From contig JAEUVE010000018.1 of the NCBI GenBank assembly GCA_016786865.1, positions 60,947-124,946 of the forward strand: 64,000 bases of DNA, read 5' to 3'. Positions 9,149-17,837 of this stretch are shown in pieces. The stretch is from Sediminibacterium sp. Its GTDB lineage: Bacteria; Bacteroidota; Bacteroidia; Chitinophagales; Chitinophagaceae. Every line of letters starts with the position of its first letter. The stretch's first letter is position 1. A model generated the notes under the pieces. That model was not told the DNA's origin and ran no database searches. It worked only from the letters and a program-made list of their open reading frames with translations. The position numbers were made by a program, and so were the translations under genes.

Positions 9149-9856
9149 ATGGTGCCCTTTAATTTTAACCCATCCATTTCGCATCCACTCTATTACATCC
9201 GTAAAGGGTTGTATCGCAAAATTAGTTTATACGCACCAGAATTAAAGGGTCAATTAATGGATTTTGGCTGTGGTGAAAAACCTTATCGGTCTTTGTTTAC
9301 GAATGTGTCCGGTTATACCGGTGTGGATTACGATAGCGAAGGACACAGTCATGCCAATGAAAGCATTGATGTTTACTACGATGGGGTTACCCTTCCTTTT
9401 GCGGATCAGCATTTCGATTCCATTTTCAGCAGTGAAGTTTTTGAACATGTATTTACCCTGCCGCAGATACTGCCCGAGCTGAACCGGGTACTGAAACCCG
9501 GTGGTAAAATCCTGATCACCTGTCCTTTTGCCTGGGAAGAACATGAAGTGCCTGTAGACTACGCCCGTTACAGCCGGTTTGCATTAAAGGATATGCTGGA
9601 GAAAAATGGCTTTAAGGTATTGGTGACCGATAAAAACGGTCATTATATGAGTGCTCTGCACCAGTTGCTGATGGTGTACATCAACGATCAATGGTTGCAC
9701 AGAGTACCCTTCTTTTCGAGGTTCAATCTGTTTAAGAAACTGGTTCGCCAGGCCCTGGTACCCTTTCTGAATATTCTGTTTTATATGTTCGAACCGCTCT
9801 GGCCTGTTTCAACATCTTTTTATTTAAACACCATCATTTTAGCGGAGAAATGTTAG
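9149..9856 (+). CDS. Class I SAM-dependent methyltransferase (glycan-cluster)
   Basis: 235 residues. MDFGCGEKPY is the SAM-binding motif I and YDGVTLPFADQHFDSIFSSEVFEHV covers motifs II and III; VLKPGGKILITCPF follows. This is the Methyltransf_11 layout. The C-terminal part has a hydrophobic stretch (LVPFLNILFYMFEPLWPVS) that may associate with membrane. It overlaps the next glycosyltransferase gene by 7 bp, so the two are translated together. Substrate unknown; a glycan or lipid carrier intermediate is likely from the neighbours. Confidence 0.85.
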   Translation: MVPFNFNPSISHPLYYIRKGLYRKISLYAPELKGQLMDFGCGEKPYRSLFTNVSGYTGVDYDSEGHSHANESIDVYYDGVTLPFADQHFDSIFSSEVFEHVFTLPQILPELNRVLKPGGKILITCPFAWEEHEVPVDYARYSRFALKDMLEKNGFKVLVTDKNGHYMSALHQLLMVYINDQWLHRVPFFSRFNLFKKLVRQALVPFLNILFYMFEPLWPVSTSFYLNTIILAEKC

Positions 9857-10836
9857 GTAGGAAAATTCTTTATACCATCAGTTCTGCAAGCCATTTGGCT
9901 TATTGCAAAAACATGGCCGATTCTTTTATTGCCAGCAACCCCGACTATCGGGTGATCATCTGTCTGGCCGATCAGATCCGGGAAAGATTTGATCCTGCTT
10001 TTTTTGCACCACATCAGCTGATTGAAGTGGAACAGATGCAGATTCCACATTTCACTGCCATGTCGGAACGCTACGATATCATTGAACTGAGCTGTGCACT
10101 CAAGCCTTTTGCCGGATTGTATATCCTCGAAAAATACCGGCCCGATTGCCTGGTATACCTCGATTCGGATATACAGGTATATGATTCCTTTCTGTTGCTC
10201 GAAGAACAACTGAAACAGTACAGCATAGTGGTTACTCCGCATTTTTCCCACCCGCTGCCTGCAGACAACTGTGTGCCCCGGGAACGCGATATCTTAAGGC
10301 ACGGCTTGTACAACGGTGGTTTCTTTATGCTGAAAAATGATCCGGAAGCCATTTCTTTTTTAACCTGGTGGGGCAGCCACCTCGTGGAAGAAGGGTACCT
10401 GAATTATGAAGAGGGCATGGGCAGAGACCAGAACTGGTTGAATTTTCTGCCGCTGTTTTTTGAACATGTGCTGGTGGCTAAAGACCTGGCAGGGGTTAAC
10501 GTTGCCTACTGGAACCTGCACGAGCGCAACATTTCGCGTGTGCTCAACCGTTACATGGTAAACGATACGGCTCCGCTGATTTTTCTGCACATCAGCGGTT
10601 ATTCCTTTGATCAGCCGGAGTTGTTGTCGAAACACCAGGACCGTTACGATTTAAATCAATACCCGGTATTACAAGAATTGCTTCATCAGTTCCGGCTGGG
10701 AGTAATGGCCAACGATCATACCCGTTTTGCTGTTATGGAATGTGCCTATGCCAGGAAAAAGAAAAAGTCGCTGGGCATCATGCGAACCCTTAACCGGATG
10801 ATCCGGCCTCTGGGGATTAAAGTATCGGATATCTGA
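9850..10836 (+). CDS. Glycosyltransferase, GT8-like nucleotide-diphospho-sugar transferase
   Basis: 328 residues. The N-terminal ILYTISSASHLAYCKNM and the central CLVYLDSDIQV, with its DxD metal/UDP-sugar motif (DSD), fit a GT-A transferase of the GT8/stress-related type. YNGGFFML follows at about residue 155-162, the acceptor-side motif seen in GT8-like proteins. No signal peptide. Its ATG lies inside the end of the preceding methyltransferase gene, so the two are coupled. It converges with the MORN-like gene, leaving 2 bp. Sugar specificity is not readable. Confidence 0.75.
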   Translation: MLGRKILYTISSASHLAYCKNMADSFIASNPDYRVIICLADQIRERFDPAFFAPHQLIEVEQMQIPHFTAMSERYDIIELSCALKPFAGLYILEKYRPDCLVYLDSDIQVYDSFLLLEEQLKQYSIVVTPHFSHPLPADNCVPRERDILRHGLYNGGFFMLKNDPEAISFLTWWGSHLVEEGYLNYEEGMGRDQNWLNFLPLFFEHVLVAKDLAGVNVAYWNLHERNISRVLNRYMVNDTAPLIFLHISGYSFDQPELLSKHQDRYDLNQYPVLQELLHQFRLGVMANDHTRFAVMECAYARKKKKSLGIMRTLNRMIRPLGIKVSDI

Positions 10837-10838
10837 TA

Positions 10839-11540
10839 TCAGAAATAGGTTCTGCCGGTTTGTACTTTCACCTTTTTTTTGTTGGCATTCTTCTTTTCGA
10901 ATTCCAGGATTTCTTTGGTCTTATTTCTGGCAGCCACCGTATCTGTTTTCCCTTTTTTACTCAGTGGAAGTTTGGCTACAGGTGCAATACTGTCTGCTTT
11001 TGGTTGGGGCGCTTCGGGTTGCTTTAGCTGACCCATGAAATATTCCTCGGTTTCCATCAGCATACCCGTACCTGGTTGATAATATTTCCAGACGCCGTGA
11101 CGAATGGAAGTTCCGTCTGTTTTAACGATCACTTTTTCGTATTTGTTCGGGTCTAGCGGGTCTGCCACTTCCAGTGTGTCGTAGGCCTTGTCCGGATTCA
11201 CTGCTCTCCAGCTTTCTTCGTGTTCCAGTCCGGCCAGGGTAAAATAATAACAGCGTCCGTTTTTATTTCCCCAACGATAATTTTCCTGTGCCAGTAAATC
11301 GCCCATCAGATTGTACGTGCGCCACATGCCTTCTTTGCGGTCGTTTTTGTATAGCCCTTCTTCTTCGTATCCGGGTTCTCCGCGCAGCTTGGGCATTTGT
11401 ATCAGCCACTTGCCCTGTTTCATTCCTTTCATGTCTACACAGTTCAGGGTATCTCCGTTTGAGGCCAGTTTGAACGTTCTGCACTGGCTATTCACCGACA
11501 GACCCAGTAAAATGAACAATGGTAGGATTAGAAAGCGCAT
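10839..11540 (-). CDS. Secreted MORN-like repeat protein of unknown function
   Basis: 233 residues with an N-terminal signal peptide (MRFLILPLFILLGLSVNSQC). The body contains MORN/YwqK-type units: KQGKWLI, GLYKNDRKEGMWRTY, YRWGNKNGRCYYF and RHGVWKYYQPGTGMLMETEEY. The C-terminus is lysine-rich and low in complexity (about residues 175-230), probably disordered. These repeats occur in many Bacteroidota surface or periplasmic proteins, and no enzymatic motif is visible. It is divergent from the sortilin-like gene with 37 bp between the starts. The cysteine after the signal could be a lipobox cysteine, but the context (VNSQC) is poor. Confidence 0.75.
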   Translation of the reverse strand: MRFLILPLFILLGLSVNSQCRTFKLASNGDTLNCVDMKGMKQGKWLIQMPKLRGEPGYEEEGLYKNDRKEGMWRTYNLMGDLLAQENYRWGNKNGRCYYFTLAGLEHEESWRAVNPDKAYDTLEVADPLDPNKYEKVIVKTDGTSIRHGVWKYYQPGTGMLMETEEYFMGQLKQPEAPQPKADSIAPVAKLPLSKKGKTDTVAARNKTKEILEFEKKNANKKKVKVQTGRTYF

Positions 11541-11577
11541 AATACGTACATTCGATAACCGAAAATACAGAACTGCT

Positions 11578-14064
11578 ATGAGAAAATTATTGCCCCTTTT
11601 GTTAATTGTTGGCTGTTTCCGGCTTCAGGCACAGGTTAAACCGACCCCAGCTGCTGACAGACTGAAAAGCATCGAACAGCGAAAGGCTTTGAATGCACAA
11701 TCTCCCCTGAACAATACTGCATTCCGGAGTATCGGCCCCAGTGTAATGAGCGGAAGGGTAGTGGATATTGATGTAAATCCTGCAGACCCTACTGAGTTTT
11801 ATGTGGCATATGCTACCGGAGGATTGTGGCAGACCGTGAACAACGGCCAGAGTTTTGTGCCGGTATTTGATTCTGCAGACATCATTACCATCGGTGATAT
11901 TGCCGTAAACTGGAAAACCCGTTCCATCTGGGTGGGCACCGGTGAAGTGAACAGCAGCCGGTCTACCTATGCCGGTCTGGGTGTTTACAAAAGCGATAAC
12001 AATGGTAAAACCTGGGAATACCTCGGACTTCCGGAGAGCCATCATATTGGTAAAGTACAATTGCATCCCACCGATCCCAATACGGCATGGGTAGCCGTGA
12101 TGGGGCACCTGTATTCTCCCAATAAAGACAGGGGTGTTTATAAAACCACCGACGGAGGAAAAACCTGGAAGCATACCCTGTATATAGACGAAAATACCGG
12201 TTCGGTAGAACTCGATATCAACCCGCAAAATCCCAACGAACTCTATGCAGCCATGTGGTACAGAACCAGGAGGGCCTGGAACTTTGAAGAGAGTGGTAAA
12301 ACCAGTGGTATTTATAAAAGCACCAACGGAGGCGAGAGTTGGGAACTGATCTCCACACCTGCTTCCGGATTTCCTACCGGTGAGGGTGTTGGAAGAATTG
12401 GTCTTGCCGTATATCCGCAGAACCCCAATATCATTTATGCAGTGGTAGACAATAATGCCAGACAGGCTGCAAATGCAGTCAGAAGATCACAGGATACCGG
12501 CAGGTTGTCGCTTCGCGATTTCAAAGACCTGAGCAAAGAACAGTTTCTTGCCCTGGACGATAAAAAACTGGCCGCTTTCGTAAGCAGCCCCCGCAATGGA
12601 ATTCCTGCCAGGTATACTGCCGCAAAACTGAAAGAACTGGTTGGTTCAGGTAGCTTGGCTCCCACAGTAATCTGGGATTATCTCTATGATGCCAATACCG
12701 CTTTGTTCGAAACTCCCATCATTGGTTGTGAATTATACCGGAGTGATGATGCGGGTAAAACCTGGCGTAAAACCAATAAGGAGCCCATCAATATTTACAG
12801 TACCTATGGGTATTATTTTGGTATGGTATTCGTGAGCCCAGCCAACGAAAATAAAGTGATCCTGACTGGTGTAGACCTGCTCCTGAGCACCGATGGAGGT
12901 GTGAGCTTTAAATCCATCGATAAGGACAATGTACATTCAGATCATCATATGGCTTGGATGAGCCCGCATAAGGAAGGTCATATCATCAACGGAAACGATG
13001 GTGGGTTAAATATCAGCTACGACAATGGCGCACACTGGTTCAAAGCCAATACACCTGCTGTAGGACAGTTTTATGCAGTAACGGTAGATATGGCTCGTCC
13101 ATACAATGTGTATGGTGGTTTACAAGACAATGGTGTTTGGTATGCACCTTCCAATACCGTGGAATCCATGGCCTGGTACGACAGCGGAGAAAATCCGTAT
13201 AAGCGAATTGGCGGCGGAGACGGAATGCAGGTACAGGTAGACTGGAGAGACAATAAAACGGTTTACAGTGGTTCTCAGTTTGGTGCTTACACAAGGCAGA
13301 ACCTGCTTACAAAGGATCGTAAATTCATTCGTCCCGCCAGAGACCTGGGTGAACCTGCTTATCGCTTCAATTGGCAAACGCCGATTGTACTGAGCCGACA
13401 CAACCAGGATGTTCTGTATTACGGCAGCAACAAGTTTCACCGTTCTTTCAGCAAAGGAGACAGCCTGGTTACCCTGAGTGCAGATTTAACCACCAACCCT
13501 GCTCAGGGCGATGTTCCTTTCGGTACCATTGCTACCCTCAGCGAAAGCCCCCTGCGTTTTGGACTGATCTACGCCGGATCCGACGATGGTAATATTCAGA
13601 TTACCAAAGACGGTGGTTACAGCTGGACCCTGATCAACAGCAAGCTTATGCCAAAAGGATTGTATGTAAGCCGCGTTACGGCCAGCGCCTTCAAAGAAGG
13701 AAGGGTGTACGCCAGTTTGAACGGATACCGCAACGATCATTTCAATGCCTATGTTTACGTAAGTGAAGATTACGGCGCTACCTGGAAACAGATTGCCAAA
13801 GATCTTCCTGCAGAACCCGTGAATGTGGTGAAGGAAGATCCGAACAATGAGAATATCATTTATATAGGAACCGATGGTGGTTTATATGTGAGCATGGATG
13901 GCGGCAACTCCAGTATAAAATGGAGTAAAGGCCTTCCTTACAGCATTCCGGTTCATGATATTGCCATTCAGCCACGCGACAATGAAATTGTACTGGGTAC
14001 ACACGGCAGAAGCCTGTATGTAGCAGGGTTAGCTGCGGTGCAGCAACTGGCAAAAGGGAAATAA
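11578..14064 (+). CDS. Secreted sortilin-like / VPS10-type Asp-box beta-propeller protein
   Basis: 828 residues from the ATG at 11578, which begins a signal peptide (MRKLLPLLLIVGCFRLQAQ). The open frame extends upstream to 11311, but that stretch overlaps the divergent neighbour and does not read as protein. At least eight Asp-boxes (S/T-x-D-x-G-x-T-W) are visible, for example SDNNGKTW, TTDGGKTW, STNGGESW, SDDAGKTW, TKDGGYSW and SEDYGATW, giving one or two beta-propellers like Vps10/sortilin and xyloglucanase-type folds. A predicted helical insertion lies around residues 300-370. Bacteroidota carry many such secreted proteins annotated as glycosyl hydrolases, but catalytic activity cannot be inferred. 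Confidence 0.85.
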   Translation: MRKLLPLLLIVGCFRLQAQVKPTPAADRLKSIEQRKALNAQSPLNNTAFRSIGPSVMSGRVVDIDVNPADPTEFYVAYATGGLWQTVNNGQSFVPVFDSADIITIGDIAVNWKTRSIWVGTGEVNSSRSTYAGLGVYKSDNNGKTWEYLGLPESHHIGKVQLHPTDPNTAWVAVMGHLYSPNKDRGVYKTTDGGKTWKHTLYIDENTGSVELDINPQNPNELYAAMWYRTRRAWNFEESGKTSGIYKSTNGGESWELISTPASGFPTGEGVGRIGLAVYPQNPNIIYAVVDNNARQAANAVRRSQDTGRLSLRDFKDLSKEQFLALDDKKLAAFVSSPRNGIPARYTAAKLKELVGSGSLAPTVIWDYLYDANTALFETPIIGCELYRSDDAGKTWRKTNKEPINIYSTYGYYFGMVFVSPANENKVILTGVDLLLSTDGGVSFKSIDKDNVHSDHHMAWMSPHKEGHIINGNDGGLNISYDNGAHWFKANTPAVGQFYAVTVDMARPYNVYGGLQDNGVWYAPSNTVESMAWYDSGENPYKRIGGGDGMQVQVDWRDNKTVYSGSQFGAYTRQNLLTKDRKFIRPARDLGEPAYRFNWQTPIVLSRHNQDVLYYGSNKFHRSFSKGDSLVTLSADLTTNPAQGDVPFGTIATLSESPLRFGLIYAGSDDGNIQITKDGGYSWTLINSKLMPKGLYVSRVTASAFKEGRVYASLNGYRNDHFNAYVYVSEDYGATWKQIAKDLPAEPVNVVKEDPNNENIIYIGTDGGLYVSMDGGNSSIKWSKGLPYSIPVHDIAIQPRDNEIVLGTHGRSLYVAGLAAVQQLAKGK

Positions 14065-14877
14065 TCAATAAACGGCAACTGCTTTTTGCAGTATCCACAG
14101 ATCCTGGCCACCCAACTTGTTTGGGTGGCTTTTTCCTTCATAGAACTCCTGTATCGCAAAGTATGCTTCCAGCACCTGCCGAAAATGTGCTGCATGGTTA
14201 TAGGTACAAACCAGCCGGTGTCCTTTTTCGGGATAGGGTCGGGTATAAGCTCCGCGCAGATAGGTTTCCAGTTCGAGATCAGATAGTTGGCAGGTATAAT
14301 GGCTGCCATGGGTAGACAGGACCAGTATGCCGCCGGGTTGAAGCACCCGATGCAGTTCCAGTATATGATCTATTTGATCTTCCGCTGCAATATGCGTGAG
14401 TACGGAGATGCCGAAGATCAGGTTGAACTGATTGCCGGCAAAAGGAAGTGGCAAACCTTCGGTTATACTGAATTGTACCTGGCCAATCTGCTCGCGGGCC
14501 CGGTTGATCCTGCCGTTGTTGCTGTCGCATCCAAAGCAAATGGCTTCCGGTGCAATTGCCTGAATATGCCGGATCACTCTTCCGGTTCCACATCCCCAGT
14601 CTAGTATGATGGGTTTACCGGTATTGCGGTAGGGAGCATACCATTCCATGATTTCTTTCGCCGCCAGTTCTCCGTCAGAAAAGTATTTCTCATAGTTCAA
14701 CTGAAAGGTTTCAAACAGGTCCCTGTCGGGGGGGACAGATATGCCGGGATGTTCCCGCAGGAATTTCCGATTGGATGCACTGTTCCTGAATTGCCGGAGC
14801 CGGAACTGTACTTCAGCCAACAGGAGCCGCATGCGCGGGCTTCTTAAAATATTCCGGATAATGCGGGGTGGTAGCAT
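14065..14877 (-). CDS. Class I SAM-dependent methyltransferase
   Basis: 270 residues from the ATG at 14877. The frame stays open to 14934, but that extension crosses the M16 peptidase terminator, so the internal ATG is preferred. ILDWGCGTGRVIRHI is SAM motif I, FGCDSNNGRI the acidic loop and NQFNLIFGISVLTHI motif III; VLQPGGILVLSTHG follows. It resembles UbiE/Methyltransf_25 proteins. The start lies 72 bp downstream of the peptidase gene on the same strand, across a terminator. It is convergent with the sortilin-like gene, with no gap, and its 3' end contains that gene's terminator. Substrate unknown. Confidence 0.82.
   Translation of the reverse strand: MLPPRIIRNILRSPRMRLLLAEVQFRLRQFRNSASNRKFLREHPGISVPPDRDLFETFQLNYEKYFSDGELAAKEIMEWYAPYRNTGKPIILDWGCGTGRVIRHIQAIAPEAICFGCDSNNGRINRAREQIGQVQFSITEGLPLPFAGNQFNLIFGISVLTHIAAEDQIDHILELHRVLQPGGILVLSTHGSHYTCQLSDLELETYLRGAYTRPYPEKGHRLVCTYNHAAHFRQVLEAYFAIQEFYEGKSHPNKLGGQDLWILQKAVAVY
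14107..14134 (+). terminator. Rho-independent terminator of the sortilin-like gene, inside the opposing methyltransferase gene
   Basis: A perfect 9-bp stem (GCCACCCAA / TTGGGTGGC) with a 5-nt loop is followed by TTTTT on the plus strand, 43 bp after the plus-strand stop codon. It lies within the 3' coding part of the minus-strand methyltransferase. Confidence 0.85.
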
Positions 14878-14900
14878 AGGCTGTGTAAATATACAAATGA

Positions 14901-14926
14901 AAAAGACCCCGGATTTCCGGGGCCTT
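14901..14926 (-). terminator. Rho-independent terminator of the M16 peptidase gene
   Basis: On the minus strand a 7-bp GC-rich stem (CCCCGGA / TCCGGGG, extended by flanking pairs) with a 2-nt loop is followed by CTTTT. It lies 24 bp after the peptidase stop codon and 23 bp before the start of the methyltransferase. Confidence 0.85.
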
Positions 14927-14949
14927 GAATGCATTCAAGATGCTGTTTA

Positions 14950-17757
14950 TTATTTCTCCGGATAGAGTACGCTGTTCAGTACATTCTTTCCGTTGAATAA
15001 TAAGTTGGCTGTTTTTTTAATGTCTTCAATGCTAACGCCGTTCACTATTTTTTCGAAGTCGAATACCCGTTGTGGATCGCTGTTCATGAGGTAAACACCC
15101 TGCAATACATTGCTCCAGTAACGGTTGTCTTTCATGTTCACGGTATGTTTTTCCAGCAGTGCCTTCTTCACTTTGTCGAGATCCTTTTGTTCCGGACCAT
15201 TTATTTTGATTTTTTCAATTTCTTCTGCTGCAGCTTTCTTTAGCTTATCTACATTTTCCGGACCACAGGGTAGCTGTAAGGCCAGCGTATAACCTTCGAA
15301 TGGATATTTATTAACGGAACCGCCGATACCGCCGCCATAGATGCCTCCGATCTTTTCTCTCAGTTCTTCTATGATTTTGATGTTCAGTACTTCGGTGAGC
15401 ATTTCTGTTTGCAATGCCAGGTCTTCTGTGTATGCAACTTCTCCGGAGTATACGTTGAAGATAAAACTCTTGGCTTCTTTGCCTTTATAGAAACTGAGGT
15501 CTTTTACTCCCCCGGCAATGCGAACACCATTGTCGAAAATGGCCGCCGGCTTTCCTTTGGAGGGAAGGCTGCCGATATAAGTAGCCAGTAAAGGTTTTAT
15601 GGCTTCGAGGTCTATATTGCCAACCAGCACAAATGTAAAGTTGCTGGCATCACCGGTAAGCTCTTTGAATATTTCCAGCGATCTGTTCAGGTTGATCTTG
15701 TCGAAGTCTGCTGCATTGGGTACTGCAGACGGTGCAAGTGGGTTTCCGGCATACAAGACTTTATAAACCGAATCTATGAAAGCGGTTGTAGGATCGGCCA
15801 TCATGAACTGCACCTGGCTTTTTTGTTTGTCTTTCCAGCCATTGAACAGGGCCTCGTCTTTGCGGAGCTCCGTGAAATTAAGGTACATCAGCTGGAACAT
15901 GGTTTCTACATCTTTCACCGTACTGTTTCCATTCACCCTTGCAGTGGTAGCATTTACAGAAACGCCAGCATTGGCATTTTTACCTGCCAGGAATTTTCGC
16001 AGATCCACCGGACTGAATGCGCCAATACCCATCTGCTGAATGGCTTGTGTTGCATAATTGGCGCTGTACTTGTCTGCTGCTCCGTATACACTGGTGCCAC
16101 CTTTTCGGAAGCCTGTCAGGATGATTTCATCCTGTTTGTAGCTGGTGGGTTTTACAATAACGCGGGTTCCGTTGCTGTACTGCAGTTCGGTAATTCCCAG
16201 CTGTTCATTCTTTGTTTCATTGACCAGACTACCTGCCGAAGGAGTAGTTTTCAGCAGGCTTGCAGCAATGCTTTTTTCTTCGTAGGGTTTCACCGGAAGC
16301 TTGCTGCTATTTTCCACGGCCGCCAGTAAAGCAGTTTTGCCGGGAAGTTTGATTTCTGTTTTGTCCGGTCCCTGAATGCTTACAAAAACTCTTTCGTTTT
16401 GTTTCAGTTCATTGGCAAGTGCATTCACTTCTTCTAAACGAATGCCCGGCATGAGTTCTTTTTTGTATTGGTATTCCGCTTCAATTCCGGGACTGGGTTC
16501 TGCTTGCAGAAAATGCTGCACATATTCCTGTACAAAAAGGGCCGACTCTGTTTTGTCTTTGTTGTTGTACACTTTTTCGATTGCAGCCAACTGCTGTTTT
16601 TTGGCACGCTCCAGTTCTCCCGCTGTGAATCCAAATTTCTTTACACGTTCTATTTCTGTTAACACAGCATACAGGGCAGTGTCTGTTCCTTTTTGAGAAG
16701 CAATGGCAAAGCTGTTGAATGCCTCATGCTCTCTTGCATAGGAACCAAAGTTGCTTCCTGCAAATAAGAAAGGAGGGTTAGCGCTTTGGGTAAGCTCATT
16801 CATCCGCTGGTTCAGTAATGAAGTGAACAGGTTCTTGATAATGATGTTCTTCCGGTAATCGCTAAGGGTTACGGTAGGGGTTGTTTTAACCGTTGAATAG
16901 TTTAGTTCTATCTGGTAGTTGGTTGCTTCCTTATCGGTAACCACCAGGGCATCGTTTTTGGTTCTGCCTGGAACGGTAGCCTTGAACCTGGGTCTGGGAT
17001 TTGCAGGATTTTTGAGCCCGCCAAAATATTGCCTGATCATGTTTTCAGTTGCAGCCACATCTATATCGCCTACCACAATCACTGCCATTAGATCCGGACG
17101 GTACCAGTCTCTGTAGAAACGTTTGATGGCATCATATTTAAAGGTCTTCAGCAGGCTGTCTTTACCAATCGGCAAGCGCAGTGCATACCTGGATCCCTCA
17201 TATTGTTTGGGGTATACTTTTCTGAACATACGATCTTCAGCACCTTTACCTAAACGACTTTCTTCCAGTATTACACTTCTTTCCTCATCAATCTGTTTGT
17301 TGTCGAAACTGATCCCCGAAGCCCAGTCTTGCAGTACCAGCATGCCTTTCCGGTAGTTGGCGGTGTCTGTTAAAGGAATGGGCAGTATGTATACGGTTTC
17401 GTCAAATCCGGTATATGCGTTCAGGTCTGCGCCGAATTCCACACCGATGCTTTGCAGAAAATTGACCAGTTCATTTTTTTTAAAGTGCGTGGTGCCGTTG
17501 AAGGCCATGTGCTCGGTAAAATGCGCCAGACCCTGCTGGTCGTTGTCTTCCAGTATGGATCCTGCATTTACAACCAGACGGAGTTCTGCTTTATGCTCGG
17601 GCTTCTGGTTCTGTCGGATGTAATAGGTCAGGCCGTTGGATAGCTTCCCCATTTTGGTTTTGGCATCGAAGGGTAATGGCGCTGTCAGATTCAGCTGTGC
17701 GCTGCTGCTGAGCAGCAAAAGCATGGCCAGTACAAGCAAATTGCATTGTTTTTTCAT
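14950..17757 (-). CDS. M16 family zinc metallopeptidase (pitrilysin-like), secreted
   Basis: 935 residues from the ATG at 17757; a TTG two codons upstream is a less likely start. The N-terminus is a signal peptide (MKKQCNLLVLAMLLLLSSSA), so it acts in the periplasm or outside. The inverted zinc motif HxxEH is HFTEH at about residues 79-83, and RSVILEESRLG further on supplies the third ligand glutamate. The length fits two fused M16 halves (active N-terminal, inactive C-terminal), with a second M16 C-type domain around residues 680-860. Such enzymes degrade peptides entering or leaving the cell. It stands between a PafA phosphatase and a terminator, apparently as its own unit. Confidence 0.92.
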   Translation of the reverse strand: MKKQCNLLVLAMLLLLSSSAQLNLTAPLPFDAKTKMGKLSNGLTYYIRQNQKPEHKAELRLVVNAGSILEDNDQQGLAHFTEHMAFNGTTHFKKNELVNFLQSIGVEFGADLNAYTGFDETVYILPIPLTDTANYRKGMLVLQDWASGISFDNKQIDEERSVILEESRLGKGAEDRMFRKVYPKQYEGSRYALRLPIGKDSLLKTFKYDAIKRFYRDWYRPDLMAVIVVGDIDVAATENMIRQYFGGLKNPANPRPRFKATVPGRTKNDALVVTDKEATNYQIELNYSTVKTTPTVTLSDYRKNIIIKNLFTSLLNQRMNELTQSANPPFLFAGSNFGSYAREHEAFNSFAIASQKGTDTALYAVLTEIERVKKFGFTAGELERAKKQQLAAIEKVYNNKDKTESALFVQEYVQHFLQAEPSPGIEAEYQYKKELMPGIRLEEVNALANELKQNERVFVSIQGPDKTEIKLPGKTALLAAVENSSKLPVKPYEEKSIAASLLKTTPSAGSLVNETKNEQLGITELQYSNGTRVIVKPTSYKQDEIILTGFRKGGTSVYGAADKYSANYATQAIQQMGIGAFSPVDLRKFLAGKNANAGVSVNATTARVNGNSTVKDVETMFQLMYLNFTELRKDEALFNGWKDKQKSQVQFMMADPTTAFIDSVYKVLYAGNPLAPSAVPNAADFDKINLNRSLEIFKELTGDASNFTFVLVGNIDLEAIKPLLATYIGSLPSKGKPAAIFDNGVRIAGGVKDLSFYKGKEAKSFIFNVYSGEVAYTEDLALQTEMLTEVLNIKIIEELREKIGGIYGGGIGGSVNKYPFEGYTLALQLPCGPENVDKLKKAAAEEIEKIKINGPEQKDLDKVKKALLEKHTVNMKDNRYWSNVLQGVYLMNSDPQRVFDFEKIVNGVSIEDIKKTANLLFNGKNVLNSVLYPEK

Positions 17758-17837
17758 GATCAATTTTTTTACCCCGGAGGGTTGGTGTTTGAATAAAACG
17801 ATCTGTTTTATTACTAGTCAGTAATCGGGGCGATCGG

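Noticed and set aside
11311..11577. N-terminal extension of the sortilin-like protein
   Set aside because: It lies opposite the MORN-like gene, and a signal peptide begins at the internal ATG at 11578.
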